A stretch of 44,429 bases of DNA from JAPLGE01 sp964355545 (GCA_964355545.1 CAYHEK010000003.1:1-44429); one strand, 5' to 3'. Counted from the first letter of the stretch, positions 16,013-24,066 are shown. Program-made: numbers and translations. Notes: a model not told the origin generated them from the letters alone.

Positions 16013-19000
16013 TTACTTGCGTTCCGCAAGCCGCCTGTACTCCGCGAACCGCTCCCTGTACTCCTGTTCCAGCCGTGCGTGTAGGCGCTTCGCCTCCTCC
16101 GGGAAGGACTTCACGAGACTCGCGTAGCGGACCTCTCCCATGAGGAAGTCGTGGAAGTTCCCCGTCGGCTCGGGCGAATCGAGGACGAGCGGATTCTTTC
16201 CCTCCTCCTTCAAGAGGGGGTTGTAGCGGTAGAGGAGCCAGTAGCCGCACTCGACCGCCAGGCGCTCCTCCTCCTGACTCTTCCCCATCCCCTTCACCAG
16301 CCCTTGGTTGATGCACGGCGAGTAGGCGATGACGAGGCTCGGGCCCGGGTAGCGCTCCGCCTCGAGGAAGGCCTTCAGGCACTGGTTCTTGTTCGCTCCC
16401 ATCGCCACGGAGGCGACGTAGACGTAGCCGTAGCTCATGAAGATCATCCCGAGGTCCTTCTTCCTCGTCTTCTTCCCCGAGGCCGCGAACTGGGCGACGG
16501 AGCCGGTCGGGGTCGCCTTCGACGACTGCCCGCCGGTGTTCGAGTAGACCTCAGTGTCGAGGACAAGGACGTTCACGTCCGGCCCCATCGCCAGAACGTG
16601 ATCGAGCCCGCCGAAGCCGATGTCGTAGGCCCATCCGTCTCCGCCGACGATCCAGACTGACTTCTTGGTGAAGAGGCTCCTCATCGACAGGATCTCCGCC
16701 AGGGCGGGGTCGCGGCCGACTTCGCGCTCAAGGAGCGTGGTGAGGCGCGCTCCAGCCGCGCGCGAGGCCTCGGCGTCGTCCTTCCCGGCGAGCCAGTCCC
16801 TCATCGCGGACTCGAGGTCCGGGGACGGCTTCCGCGCCAGGGTGTCGCTCACGAGCCTCGCCAGCCGGTCGCGCCGCGCGGCGAGGGCTAAGCTCATCCC
16901 GAACCCGTACTCGGCGTTGTCCTCGAAGAGGGAGTTCCCCCACGCCGGACCGTGTCCATCCCGATTCACACAGTAGGGAACCGACGGAGCCGACCCTCCG
17001 TAGATCGATGAGCAGCCGGTGGCGTTCGCGACGAGCATCCGGTCCCCGAAGAGCTGGGTAGCGAGCTTCACGTACGGAGTCTCGCCGCAGCCTGGGCAGG
17101 CACCGGAAAACTCGAACAGGGGCTGCCGGAACTGGCTCCCCTTCACCGTATCCATTGGCATCACGTCATCGCGGACGGGCAAGAGAGCGGCGAACTCCCA
17201 GTTTTTAACCTCTGCCTTTGTCTGCGAGGCGATGGACCTCATGACGAGCGCCTTCGCCCCCTTCTTCCCCGGGCAGATGTCGGCGCAGTTCCCGCAGCCG
17301 ACGCAGTCGAGCGGGCTCACCTGAATCCGGAACTGGAGCCCATCGAGGCCCTTCCCCATCGCCGGGATCGTGGCGAAAGGTGCGGGTGCACCTGCAAGAT
17401 CGGCCTCGCGCGCCAGGAAGGGACGGATCGAGGCGTGCGGGCATACGAACGCGCACTGGTTGCACTGGATGCAGTTCTGTGCCATCCACTCCGGCACGTC
17501 GGGCGCCACGCCCCGTTTCTCGTATCGGCTCGTCGCCACCGGGAACGACCCGTCCGGGCCGGTCAAACGGTAGGCACCGTCGAGCGGTGCAAAGAAGGAG
17601 CTGACCGGGAGCCGATCGCCCTCTTGCATCGCCATCGGTCGCATCACCCCAAGGACCCACTCCGGGTCCGCACCGGGCGCCTCTCCTTCCTCCTTCGCCC
17701 GGCCCCACGCGACGGGGACCTCCACCGCGCGCAGGTTCTCGAGAGCCGCGTCGACCCCGGCGTAGTTCATCTGTACGACCTTCTCCCCTTGCTTCCCGTA
17801 GCTCTTGACGATCGCCTCCTTGAGCCGGACGATCGCCTCCTCGACCGGGAGGACTCCCGAAAGCTTAAAGAAGACCGTCTGCATGATCATGTTGATCCGC
17901 TTGCCCAGGCCGACCTGGGAGGCGATCCGCTCCGCATCGATCGTGTAGAAACGGAGCTTCTTCTCGGCAATCGTCCGCTTCAGCGCCGCAGGGAGGTTCT
18001 CCTCAAGTTCCTTCCCCTCCCAGGGACAGTTCAGGACGAACGTCCCACCCGCTTTGATCCCCGCCAAGAGGTCGTACGTGCGCACGAAGGCCGGGTTGTG
18101 ACTAGCGATGTAGTCTGCGCTTGCGACCAGGTACGGCGAGCGGATCGGCTCCTTGCCGAAGCGGAGGTGAGAGATCGTGATCCCGCCCGACTTTTTCGCG
18201 TCGTAGGCGAAGTAGGCCTGCGCGAACAGGGCGGTATTGTCCCCGATGATCTTGATCGCGCTCTTGTTCGCCCCGACGGTCCCGTCCGCTCCCAGACCCC
18301 AGAACTTGCATTGGATCGTCCCAGCGGGGGCTACGTCCAACTCTTCGCCCACGGGGAGCGAGGTGTGGGTGACGTCGTCCTCGATCCCGACGGTGAACCC
18401 ATGCTTCGGTCGATCGCCCGCCAGGTGGTCGAAGACCGCCTTCGCCATCGCCGGGGTGAAGTCCTTCGAGCCGAGCCCGTAGCGGCCTCCGACGACGAGC
18501 GCCGCCCTCCCCGCATTCTGGAAGGTCGTGCACACGTCCTGGTAGAGCGGCTCCCCTTGACTCCCCGGCTCCTTCGTCCGGTCGAGGACGGCGATCCGCC
18601 TCGCCGTCTTGGGGATCGCGGCGAGGAAATCCTCCGCCGACCACGGCCGGTAGAGGCGCACCTTCACCACACCGACCTTCTCCCCTCGACGAGTGAGGTA
18701 GTTCGCCGTCTCCTCGGCGGCCTCGCAACCAGAGCCCATCAGGACCACCACGCGCTCCGCGGCCGGGTCCCCTACGTAGTCGAAGAGGTGGTAGTTCCTC
18801 CCCACGACCTGGCTCACGTCGTTCATGACCGCGGCCACGATCCCCGGGGTCGCTTGGTAGTAGCGGTTCGCCGCCTCGCGGCTTTGAAAGTAGATGTCCG
18901 GGCTCTGGGACGAACCCCGCAGGTGCGGGTGTTCCGGGTTCATCGCCCTGCGACGGAAGGCCTCCACCTCCTCCCCGGGCACAAGCGCCACCATCTCCTC

Positions 19001-19573
19001 GTAGGGGAGAACCTCCACCTTTTGAACCTCGTGCGACGTGCGGAACCCATCGAAGAAGTGGAGGAAGGGGACCTTCGCCCTGAGGGTCGACAGGTGCGCG
19101 ACGAGGCCGAGGTCGAACACCTCCTGCACGGACCCCGAGCACAGGAGAGCGAAGCCGGTCTGACGGGTTGCCATGACATCGGAATGATCCCCGTAGATGG
19201 AGAGGGCGTGCGTGGCCAGGGCGCGCGCCGAGACGTGAAAGACAGTCGGCAGAAGCTCACCCGCGATCTTGTACATGTTGGGGATCATGAGGAGAAGTCC
19301 CTGCGAGGCGGTGAAGGTGGTCGTGAACCCGCCTGCGGCGAGCGAGCCGTGTAGCGCTCCCGCAGCGCCGGCCTCGGACTGGAGTTCCACCACTCGAAGA
19401 GGTTCTCCGAAGAGGTTCTTCCGCCCGCGGGCCGCCCAGCCATCCACTTCCTCGCCCATCGGCGAACTCGGGGTGATCGGATAGATCGCGGCGACGTCGC
19501 TGAAGGCGTACGCAACGTGCGCTGCCGCCGTGTTCCCGTCAATCGTCACAAGCTGCCCTTTTGATTTTGGCAT
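16013..19573 (-). CDS. nifJ: Pyruvate:ferredoxin (flavodoxin) oxidoreductase
   Basis: 1,186-aa single-chain enzyme that oxidises pyruvate to acetyl-CoA and CO2, reducing ferredoxin; the length is that of the homodimeric type. YPITPSSPM (31-39) and ELQSEAGAAGA (63-73) are the N-terminal pyruvate/TPP motifs. Two 4Fe-4S sites lie near residues 699-710 (CIQCNQCAFVCP) and 752-763 (CVGCGNCADICP). A third-cluster cysteine pair CPGCGE is near 826, with ATGCSSIYGG, GGDGWAYDIG for TPP and a late YSPCINQG cysteine. Start ATG 19573 has AGGAGGG upstream and lies below a good promoter. The single monocistronic unit implies central fermentative metabolism; it also could feed hydrogenases or run in reverse. 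Confidence 0.95.
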   Translation of the reverse strand: MPKSKGQLVTIDGNTAAAHVAYAFSDVAAIYPITPSSPMGEEVDGWAARGRKNLFGEPLRVVELQSEAGAAGALHGSLAAGGFTTTFTASQGLLLMIPNMYKIAGELLPTVFHVSARALATHALSIYGDHSDVMATRQTGFALLCSGSVQEVFDLGLVAHLSTLRAKVPFLHFFDGFRTSHEVQKVEVLPYEEMVALVPGEEVEAFRRRAMNPEHPHLRGSSQSPDIYFQSREAANRYYQATPGIVAAVMNDVSQVVGRNYHLFDYVGDPAAERVVVLMGSGCEAAEETANYLTRRGEKVGVVKVRLYRPWSAEDFLAAIPKTARRIAVLDRTKEPGSQGEPLYQDVCTTFQNAGRAALVVGGRYGLGSKDFTPAMAKAVFDHLAGDRPKHGFTVGIEDDVTHTSLPVGEELDVAPAGTIQCKFWGLGADGTVGANKSAIKIIGDNTALFAQAYFAYDAKKSGGITISHLRFGKEPIRSPYLVASADYIASHNPAFVRTYDLLAGIKAGGTFVLNCPWEGKELEENLPAALKRTIAEKKLRFYTIDAERIASQVGLGKRINMIMQTVFFKLSGVLPVEEAIVRLKEAIVKSYGKQGEKVVQMNYAGVDAALENLRAVEVPVAWGRAKEEGEAPGADPEWVLGVMRPMAMQEGDRLPVSSFFAPLDGAYRLTGPDGSFPVATSRYEKRGVAPDVPEWMAQNCIQCNQCAFVCPHASIRPFLAREADLAGAPAPFATIPAMGKGLDGLQFRIQVSPLDCVGCGNCADICPGKKGAKALVMRSIASQTKAEVKNWEFAALLPVRDDVMPMDTVKGSQFRQPLFEFSGACPGCGETPYVKLATQLFGDRMLVANATGCSSIYGGSAPSVPYCVNRDGHGPAWGNSLFEDNAEYGFGMSLALAARRDRLARLVSDTLARKPSPDLESAMRDWLAGKDDAEASRAAGARLTTLLEREVGRDPALAEILSMRSLFTKKSVWIVGGDGWAYDIGFGGLDHVLAMGPDVNVLVLDTEVYSNTGGQSSKATPTGSVAQFAASGKKTRKKDLGMIFMSYGYVYVASVAMGANKNQCLKAFLEAERYPGPSLVIAYSPCINQGLVKGMGKSQEEERLAVECGYWLLYRYNPLLKEEGKNPLVLDSPEPTGNFHDFLMGEVRYASLVKSFPEEAKRLHARLEQEYRERFAEYRRLAERK

Positions 19574-19631
19574 GGAGGTCCCTCCTGATCCGTTTCGAGC
19601 GCGCGGAAAATGGACGAACCGCGGCCGGTCC

Positions 19632-19660
19632 ATTGTACTTCTCCCTTCTTCCGGCCACAA
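19632..19660 (-). promoter_or_regulatory. Promoter of the pyruvate:ferredoxin oxidoreductase gene
   Basis: Minus strand: -35 TTGTGG (19655-19660), 17-base spacer, -10 TACAAT (19632-19637). The start near 19625 gives a leader of about 50 bases. Confidence 0.65.
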
Positions 19661-19743
19661 CGCAATCTCCTCACTCGATCCGCGAATGACCCACTCGTCC
19701 CCACTTGCGCCGTGGCTTTGCGCCCCCTAAAGTCTCCTTGCGG

Positions 19744-19771
19744 CTCCGTGATTTGCTCGGCTGACACGGAG
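19744..19771. repeat. Inverted repeat in the divergent region
   Basis: CTCCGTG (19744-19750) and CACGGAG (19765-19771) are perfect 7-base arms around a 14-base spacer. The repeat lies upstream of both the PFOR promoter and the secreted-peptide gene, where a dimeric regulator could act on either. The 324-base gap 19574-19897 holds nothing else that codes, apart from this repeat, the PFOR promoter and a hairpin. Confidence 0.35.
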
Positions 19772-19826
19772 GACCGGATAGGCGACGAGGAGAACGGAGA
19801 AGGATGGAGAGCGTCTCGGACATGGC

Positions 19827-19851
19827 GGCCTCCCGTCTAGGACGGGCGGCC
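19827..19851 (+). other. Hairpin upstream of the secreted-peptide gene
   Basis: GGCC-t-CCCGTC-tag-GACGGG-c-GGCC folds into a 10-bp stem with one internal mismatch and a three-base loop, 46 bases before the peptide ATG. No T run follows, so it is more likely a leader structure than a terminator. Confidence 0.35.
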
Positions 19852-19897
19852 GTCAGGCACAATCGCAGTACCCACGCTCATGAAAGGAGGAAGGGCA

Positions 19898-20110
19898 ATG
19901 GTACGGTTCGGGAAGCTTGCGTTCCTCATTGTGGTGGCGCTTTCTCTCTCCCTTGTCGCCGTGGCCGCTACCGCGTCGGCGACCCCGATTCACGTGGGAG
20001 GCTCCTCCGTCTCCTCTGGAGGGCACGCCTACGGTCACGACCACGCCCCTGGCCAAGAGCAGGATGGGGCGGCTGTCTGCGGCACACCGATTCACGTCGG
20101 CGGCAGCTAG
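19898..20110 (+). CDS. Small secreted peptide with the octapeptide TPIHVGGS at both ends
   Basis: 70-aa precursor that I do not recognise. Residues 1-28 form a clear signal peptide (MVRFGK, hydrophobic run, TASA cleavage site). Cleavage there would leave a 42-aa peptide that starts with TPIHVGGS (29-36) and ends with the same octapeptide (63-70). Between them lie SVSSGG, a histidine-rich HAYGHDH (43-49), an acidic stretch and one cysteine (C61). The DNA of the two copies (19982-20005 and 20084-20107) differs at 5 of 24 bases, and all changes are silent, including a TCC/AGC serine switch, so the peptide copies are held by selection. ATG 19898 has AGGAGG upstream. The cupin-HD-GYP gene follows by 25 bases. 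A signal, metal-binding or self-associating peptide are all possible. Confidence 0.75.
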   Translation: MVRFGKLAFLIVVALSLSLVAVAATASATPIHVGGSSVSSGGHAYGHDHAPGQEQDGAAVCGTPIHVGGS

Positions 20111-20135
20111 AGAAACCAAATAGGAGGGAAGACGC

Positions 20136-21068
20136 GTGGCCGAGGGTTTGACGATCGGCCACCGGGAGGACCCGCGCCAGACGGCCGCGAAGCGCTCCAC
20201 GACTCTGGAACTCCTTGCCCGCGAGGGCGTGGTCGAGGTGACGCGTCAGCGGATCAGGGCGGGGAAGGTCTTCTACCTCGATGCGGCGAGTGAGTGGACG
20301 GGCTTCGAGTTTCTCTACGTCCTTGCCGGCGTCGTTGAACTGAAAAGAGGACGGGAAGAGGTTCTCCTCCATCCCGGGGACTACGCGCACCATCACGGCC
20401 TCTCCGAACGGGCTTACTTTCACGTCCGGGAGGACACGGAACTCCTGATGGTCGCCTCACCCCCTAGCTTTCAGCTGATGCGCGGCGAGATCGAGGACAT
20501 GATGGCCCTCGCGCGCGCCGTGGAAGAGAAGGACTCGGCGACCGAGGGCCACTGCCAGCGGATCGAACGCCTCGGCCTCGCAACTGCGGAGCGCCTCGGC
20601 CTCTGTGGCGACCGACTCGTTGCGCTTTCCTACGCCGCATACCTCCATGACATCGGCAAGGTGAGTATCTCTGACCAGATCCTGAACAAGCCGGGCCCTC
20701 TGACCCACGACGAGTGGAAGGAGATGCGCAAACACCCCGGATACGGAGCGAAGATCCTCGCCAAGAAAGACTTCCTCAAGAGCGCCTCCGAGATCGTCCT
20801 CGCTCACCACGAGCGCTACGATGGGACAGGCTATCCGAGCGGCCTCCGCGGGGAGGAGATCCCACTCGAGGCGCGGATCCTCGCCGTCGTAGACGCCTAC
20901 GATGCCATGTCGTCAACGCGGCCGTATCGAGCGACGCTCCCTCCGGCGCGGGCGCGGGAGGAAATCGCCCGCAATGCAGGGACCCAGTTCGATCCCCGCG
21001 CCGTCCAGGGGTTCCTTTCTGTCCTCACAGACCTCGACGATGAGACCATCGGCACGCGCGCGGCGTAA
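20136..21068 (+). CDS. Cupin-like sensor fused to HD-GYP phosphodiesterase domain
   Basis: 310-aa protein. Residues about 25-115 look like a cupin barrel (ELLAREGVVEVTRQRI, FLYVLAGVVELKRG, VLLHPGDYAHHHG), which may sense a metal or small ligand. Residues about 130-305 are a full HD-GYP domain with YLHDIGKVSISDQIL, KHPGYGAKIL and HHERYDGTGYPSGLRG, the signatures of c-di-GMP (or cGAMP) phosphodiesterases, so it is expected to be active. It starts at GTG 20136 with AGGAGG upstream. It follows the secreted-peptide gene by 25 bases and overlaps the next small membrane protein, forming a probable three-gene operon. No response-regulator receiver is present. Confidence 0.87.
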   Translation: MAEGLTIGHREDPRQTAAKRSTTLELLAREGVVEVTRQRIRAGKVFYLDAASEWTGFEFLYVLAGVVELKRGREEVLLHPGDYAHHHGLSERAYFHVREDTELLMVASPPSFQLMRGEIEDMMALARAVEEKDSATEGHCQRIERLGLATAERLGLCGDRLVALSYAAYLHDIGKVSISDQILNKPGPLTHDEWKEMRKHPGYGAKILAKKDFLKSASEIVLAHHERYDGTGYPSGLRGEEIPLEARILAVVDAYDAMSSTRPYRATLPPARAREEIARNAGTQFDPRAVQGFLSVLTDLDDETIGTRAA

Positions 21069-21210
21069 GCACTTCCTCGTTCTCGTCCCCCTCGGCGCCG
21101 CTATTGGGACGGTTACGGGAGCGATCTTCCGCGACCCCCTGTTCGGCCTGGCGGCCGGGGTGATCCTCGCGCTCCTTCTTGCCAGCCTCTTCGCCTTGCG
21201 CGGCCGCTAG
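21040..21210 (+). CDS. Small two-helix membrane protein
   Basis: 56-aa protein with a basic N-terminus (RPSARARRKH) and two hydrophobic segments, FLVLVPLGAAIGTVTGAIF and FGLAAGVILALLLASLF, separated by RDPL; glycines are spaced as in tight helix pairs. It ends in LRGR. The ATG at 21040 lies within the last 29 bases of the HD-GYP gene, which suggests coupled translation. No family is recognised. A real gene is plausible because hydrophobicity and turn position are coherent, but it is short. Confidence 0.5.
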   Translation: MRPSARARRKHFLVLVPLGAAIGTVTGAIFRDPLFGLAAGVILALLLASLFALRGR

Positions 21211-21216
21211 CGCCGA

Positions 21217-22524
21217 TCAGAAGTCCTCGAGGAGTTCCTCCAGGTTTGGAGAGCCGATCTCTTGGAGCTCGTAGCTCACCCGCGTCGAGGGGACACGGAA
21301 CGACAACAGGCGACCGAGGTCGATCGGCGTGCCGATCACGACTCCCTCGCAGTCGACCGCGTCGACGGTCTTCTGCAGGTCGCGGATCTGGTCCTTTCCG
21401 TACCCCATCGCCGGGAGGAGGCGACCGATCTTGGGGTAGTTCTGGTAGGCCGCGGTGATCGAGTCGACGGTGTACGGCCGTGGATCGACGATCTCCCGCG
21501 CCCCGAACCGCCGCGCCGCGATCGTTCCCGCCCCATACTCCATTCCGCCGTGGGTGAGCGTCGGCCCGTCCTCAATCACGAGGACCCTCCTCCCGTGGAT
21601 CACGGCCGGATCGTCGACGAGAATGGGAGAGGCCGCCTCGACGATCCAGGCGCGCGGGTTCAGGGCCGTCACGTTCTCCCGCACGAAGTGGATGTCCTCG
21701 AGACACGCGGTGTCCACCTTGTTGATCACCACGACATCCGCGGTCCGCACGTTCACGGCGCTCGGATAGTACAAGAGCTCGTGCCCCGCCCGGTGTGGGT
21801 CGGCGACCACGATCGAAAGATCGGACCGGTAGAACGGGAAGTCGTTGTTCCCGCCGTCCCAGATGACGACGTCCACCTCCTCCTCTGCCTTGCGCAGGAT
21901 CTTTTCGTAGTCCACCCCTGCGTAGACGATCGTGCCATTGGCGAGGTGGGGCTCGTACTCCTCCCGCTCCTCGATCGTGCAGCGGTGTCGGTCTAGGTCG
22001 GAGTAGGTTTCGAAGCGCTGACACTCCTGCTTCACGAGGTCTCCGTAAGGCATCGGGTGGCGGACGACGGCGAGCCGTCTCCCTTTCTCCTTGAGGATCT
22101 GACAGACCCTCCTCGTCGTCTGGCTCTTCCCTGACCCCGTCCGCACTGCGGTGATGGAGACAAGCGGCTTCTTCGGCTGGATCATCGTCGAGGCGGTCCC
22201 GAGGAGTATGAAGTCGGCGCCGGCCGCGTTCACGAGAGCGGAGCGCTCCATCACGTGTTGGTTCGTGACATCGCTGTAGGCGAACACGACGAGACTTGCC
22301 TTCTTCTCCGGGATCAGGCGCTCCAATTCGTTCTCGGGCTCGATCGGGATCCCGTTGGGATACAACTTTCCTGCAAGCTGCGCCGGATAGACGCGACCCG
22401 CGATGTCGGGGATCTGCGTCGCGGTGAACGCCACGACGTCGTAGCGCGGGTTGTCGCGAAAGTGCACGTTGAAGTTATGAAAGTCACGGCCGGCCGCGCC
22501 CATGATGATCACTCGCTCTTTCAT
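21217..22524 (-). CDS. Cyclic 2,3-diphosphoglycerate synthetase-like GTPase/ATPase
   Basis: 435-aa cytoplasmic P-loop protein of the CPGS family. The N-terminal GAAGRDFHNFN block (9-19) is the family hallmark, the P-loop RTGSGKSQ is at 129-136, and IWDGGNNDFPFYRSDLSIVVADPHRAGHE / VVINKVDT are its SIMIBI-type switch and base-recognition regions. The archaeal enzyme makes cyclic 2,3-bisphosphoglycerate, a thermoprotectant. Bacterial homologues are common but their product is unproven, so a general kinase or GTPase role is an alternative. ATG 22524 has AGGGGAGGAG upstream; the promoter is at 22551-22580. It ends 6 bases from the small membrane gene that converges on it. Confidence 0.85.
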   Translation of the reverse strand: MKERVIIMGAAGRDFHNFNVHFRDNPRYDVVAFTATQIPDIAGRVYPAQLAGKLYPNGIPIEPENELERLIPEKKASLVVFAYSDVTNQHVMERSALVNAAGADFILLGTASTMIQPKKPLVSITAVRTGSGKSQTTRRVCQILKEKGRRLAVVRHPMPYGDLVKQECQRFETYSDLDRHRCTIEEREEYEPHLANGTIVYAGVDYEKILRKAEEEVDVVIWDGGNNDFPFYRSDLSIVVADPHRAGHELLYYPSAVNVRTADVVVINKVDTACLEDIHFVRENVTALNPRAWIVEAASPILVDDPAVIHGRRVLVIEDGPTLTHGGMEYGAGTIAARRFGAREIVDPRPYTVDSITAAYQNYPKIGRLLPAMGYGKDQIRDLQKTVDAVDCEGVVIGTPIDLGRLLSFRVPSTRVSYELQEIGSPNLEELLEDF

Positions 22525-22550
22525 GTCTCCTCCCCTTGGAGTGGTGCTGA

Positions 22551-22580
22551 ATTATAACGATCTTCTCAAGAAACCCTCAA
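22551..22580 (-). promoter_or_regulatory. Promoter of the CPGS-like gene
   Basis: Minus strand: -35 TTGAGG (22575-22580), 18-base spacer, -10 TATAAT (22551-22556, perfect). It is back-to-back with the phosphatidyltransferase promoter 8 bases away. Confidence 0.75.
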
Positions 22581-22587
22581 GGAGCGG

Positions 22588-22616
22588 TTGTCTGTTTTGC
22601 GCTTCCCCCTTAAGAT
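22588..22616 (+). promoter_or_regulatory. Promoter of the CDP-alcohol phosphatidyltransferase gene (leaderless type)
   Basis: -35 TTGTCT (22588-22593), 17-base spacer, -10 TAAGAT (22611-22616). Only 9 bases separate the -10 from the ATG at 22626 and no Shine-Dalgarno is present, so the transcript probably begins at or within three bases of the start codon. Confidence 0.55.
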
Positions 22617-22625
22617 CACCGCGCG

Positions 22626-23147
22626 ATGTCCCTGGCGAACAGAATCACTCTTGCGCGCGCTGCGCTCATTCCACCGATCCTCGCCCTCCTCTTCCTCGAC
22701 GAGCGGGAGGCAGCCCTCGCCCTCTTTCTTCTGTCCTGCGTGGGGGATATCCTCGATGGGATGGTGGCGCGCCGACGCGGAGAAGTCACCGCGTGGGGGA
22801 AGGCGCTTGACCCGACGGTCGACAAGGCTCTCTTTCTCGCGGTCCTCGCCGTCCTCGCCGCCCTGGGTGAGGTCCCTGTTCTCGCGGTGGTCCTCTTTCT
22901 CATCCCCCAGGTCGGCCTTGGGATCGGAGCCCTCATCCTGCGCGTGCGCGCTCGCACCGTCCAGGGCGCACGCCTCGTGGGCAAGGTCGCCGCCGCCCTC
23001 ACTGTTGCCGGTCTCTTCTTTCTCCTGTTGCGCTTCTTCTTCGGCCGCTACCTTCTCTACGTCGGGATCGGGGCTAGCTACCTTGCGGGGCTTGACTACC
23101 TGCGCACCGCGCTTGCGGCCACGGTATCGCGTGGTAAGAGTACGTAG
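22626..23147 (+). CDS. CDP-alcohol phosphatidyltransferase
   Basis: 173-aa integral membrane enzyme transferring a phosphatidyl group from CDP-diacylglycerol to an alcohol in phospholipid synthesis. The signature D-x2-DG-x2-AR-x8-G-x3-D-x3-D reads DILDGMVARRRGEVTAWGKALDPTVD (residues about 39-64), intact. About five hydrophobic segments follow. The size fits phosphatidylglycerophosphate synthase (PgsA) or phosphatidylinositol-phosphate types, but the alcohol is not determined. Its last 74 bases overlap the end of rluD on the opposite strand. No SD precedes the ATG. Confidence 0.85.
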   Translation: MSLANRITLARAALIPPILALLFLDEREAALALFLLSCVGDILDGMVARRRGEVTAWGKALDPTVDKALFLAVLAVLAALGEVPVLAVVLFLIPQVGLGIGALILRVRARTVQGARLVGKVAAALTVAGLFFLLLRFFFGRYLLYVGIGASYLAGLDYLRTALAATVSRGKST

Positions 23148-24009
23148 GGAACTCCGCAGGGACCGGGGCTTCGAAGCGAATCCTCCTCCCACTCGCCGGG
23201 TGGGTGAGCTCGATCCGCCACGCGTGCAGGAGGAGGCGTCCCTCCATCCTCTTCCCGTACAGGGAATCCCCGACGATGGGGTGGCCGATGTAGCGCAGGT
23301 GAACCCGGATCTGGTGCGTGCGCCCCGTGAGAGGGCAGACGAGAAGGAGGGTCCTCTCGTTGTCTCGCTCCAGGACGCGGAACTCCGTCTGGGCCGGCCG
23401 GCCGTGCGACTGGACCGCCATGCGCCGAGGCCGCGTGGGATCTCGCCCGATCGGGGCGTCGATCGCGCCCTCATCCTCCTCGATCGGTCCCTCCACCTGC
23501 GCCAAGTAGACCTTGGTCACGCCGCGCTCGGCGAACTGCACCTTGAGCGACCGCAAGCAAAGATCGGTCTTCGCCACGACGACGAGGCCGCTCGTGTCCT
23601 TGTCCAGCCGATGGACGATTCCCGGACGGACAGGGTCCTCGCCCTGCGGGAGCGACCGCTCGAGGAGGAGGCCCTCGACCAGAGTCGTTCCCTGCCTCCC
23701 AGCTCCGGGGTGAACGACCAAGCCGGGGGGCTTATCCACCACGATCAGCGTGTCGTCTTCGTAGAGGATTGCCAAGGGAATCGCGCGCGGCGCAAGGAGC
23801 GGCTTTTCCTCCCTCTCCCACCGCACTCGCCCTCCCTCTCGCAACCGCCGCGACGGCTGCTTAACCACCACCCCGTCGATCAGGACGCGACCGGCGCAGA
23901 TCTCGCGCTTGACCACGCTGCGCGACTTGGCTACACCCTTCTCCGCAAGATACCGATCCAAACGGAGGCCGGCCTCCGCGGGCGTCACCTCTAGCTCCTG
24001 TCTCTCCAT
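23074..24009 (-). CDS. rluD: RluA/RluD family 23S rRNA pseudouridine synthase
   Basis: 311-aa RNA-modifying enzyme. An S4 RNA-binding domain (about residues 12-70: LRLDRYLAEKGVAKSRSVVKR) precedes the catalytic domain with HRLDKDTSGLVVVAK (catalytic D136) and late motifs GRTHQIRVHL and HPIVGDSLYG, standard for RluD, which modifies helix 69 uridines of 23S rRNA. RluA-group members for other sites cannot be excluded by sight. ATG 24009 begins the S4 domain directly; no strong SD. The final 25 residues (from SYHAIPWPQ) lie in the antisense overlap with the phosphatidyltransferase gene and look unconserved. Confidence 0.9.
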   Translation of the reverse strand: MERQELEVTPAEAGLRLDRYLAEKGVAKSRSVVKREICAGRVLIDGVVVKQPSRRLREGGRVRWEREEKPLLAPRAIPLAILYEDDTLIVVDKPPGLVVHPGAGRQGTTLVEGLLLERSLPQGEDPVRPGIVHRLDKDTSGLVVVAKTDLCLRSLKVQFAERGVTKVYLAQVEGPIEEDEGAIDAPIGRDPTRPRRMAVQSHGRPAQTEFRVLERDNERTLLLVCPLTGRTHQIRVHLRYIGHPIVGDSLYGKRMEGRLLLHAWRIELTHPASGRRIRFEAPVPAEFPTYSYHAIPWPQARCAGSQAPQGS

Positions 24010-24028
24010 CTCGTCGCTTGCCTGCGCT

Positions 24029-24057
24029 TTGTGTCAGAGTGCGGATTTCCGTATAAT
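24029..24057 (+). promoter_or_regulatory. Promoter of the nusA operon
   Basis: -35 TTGTGT (24029-24034), 17-base spacer, -10 TATAAT (24052-24057, perfect). The predicted start near 24064 leaves a leader of about 195 bases before nusA. Confidence 0.75.
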
Positions 24058-24066
24058 ACAACGACC

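Noticed and set aside
17435..19354. 639-codon plus-strand frame antisense to the PFOR gene
   Set aside because: High-GC genes often leave long open antisense frames; composition is Arg/His/Asp-rich without recognisable domains, whereas the minus strand encodes all PFOR motifs.
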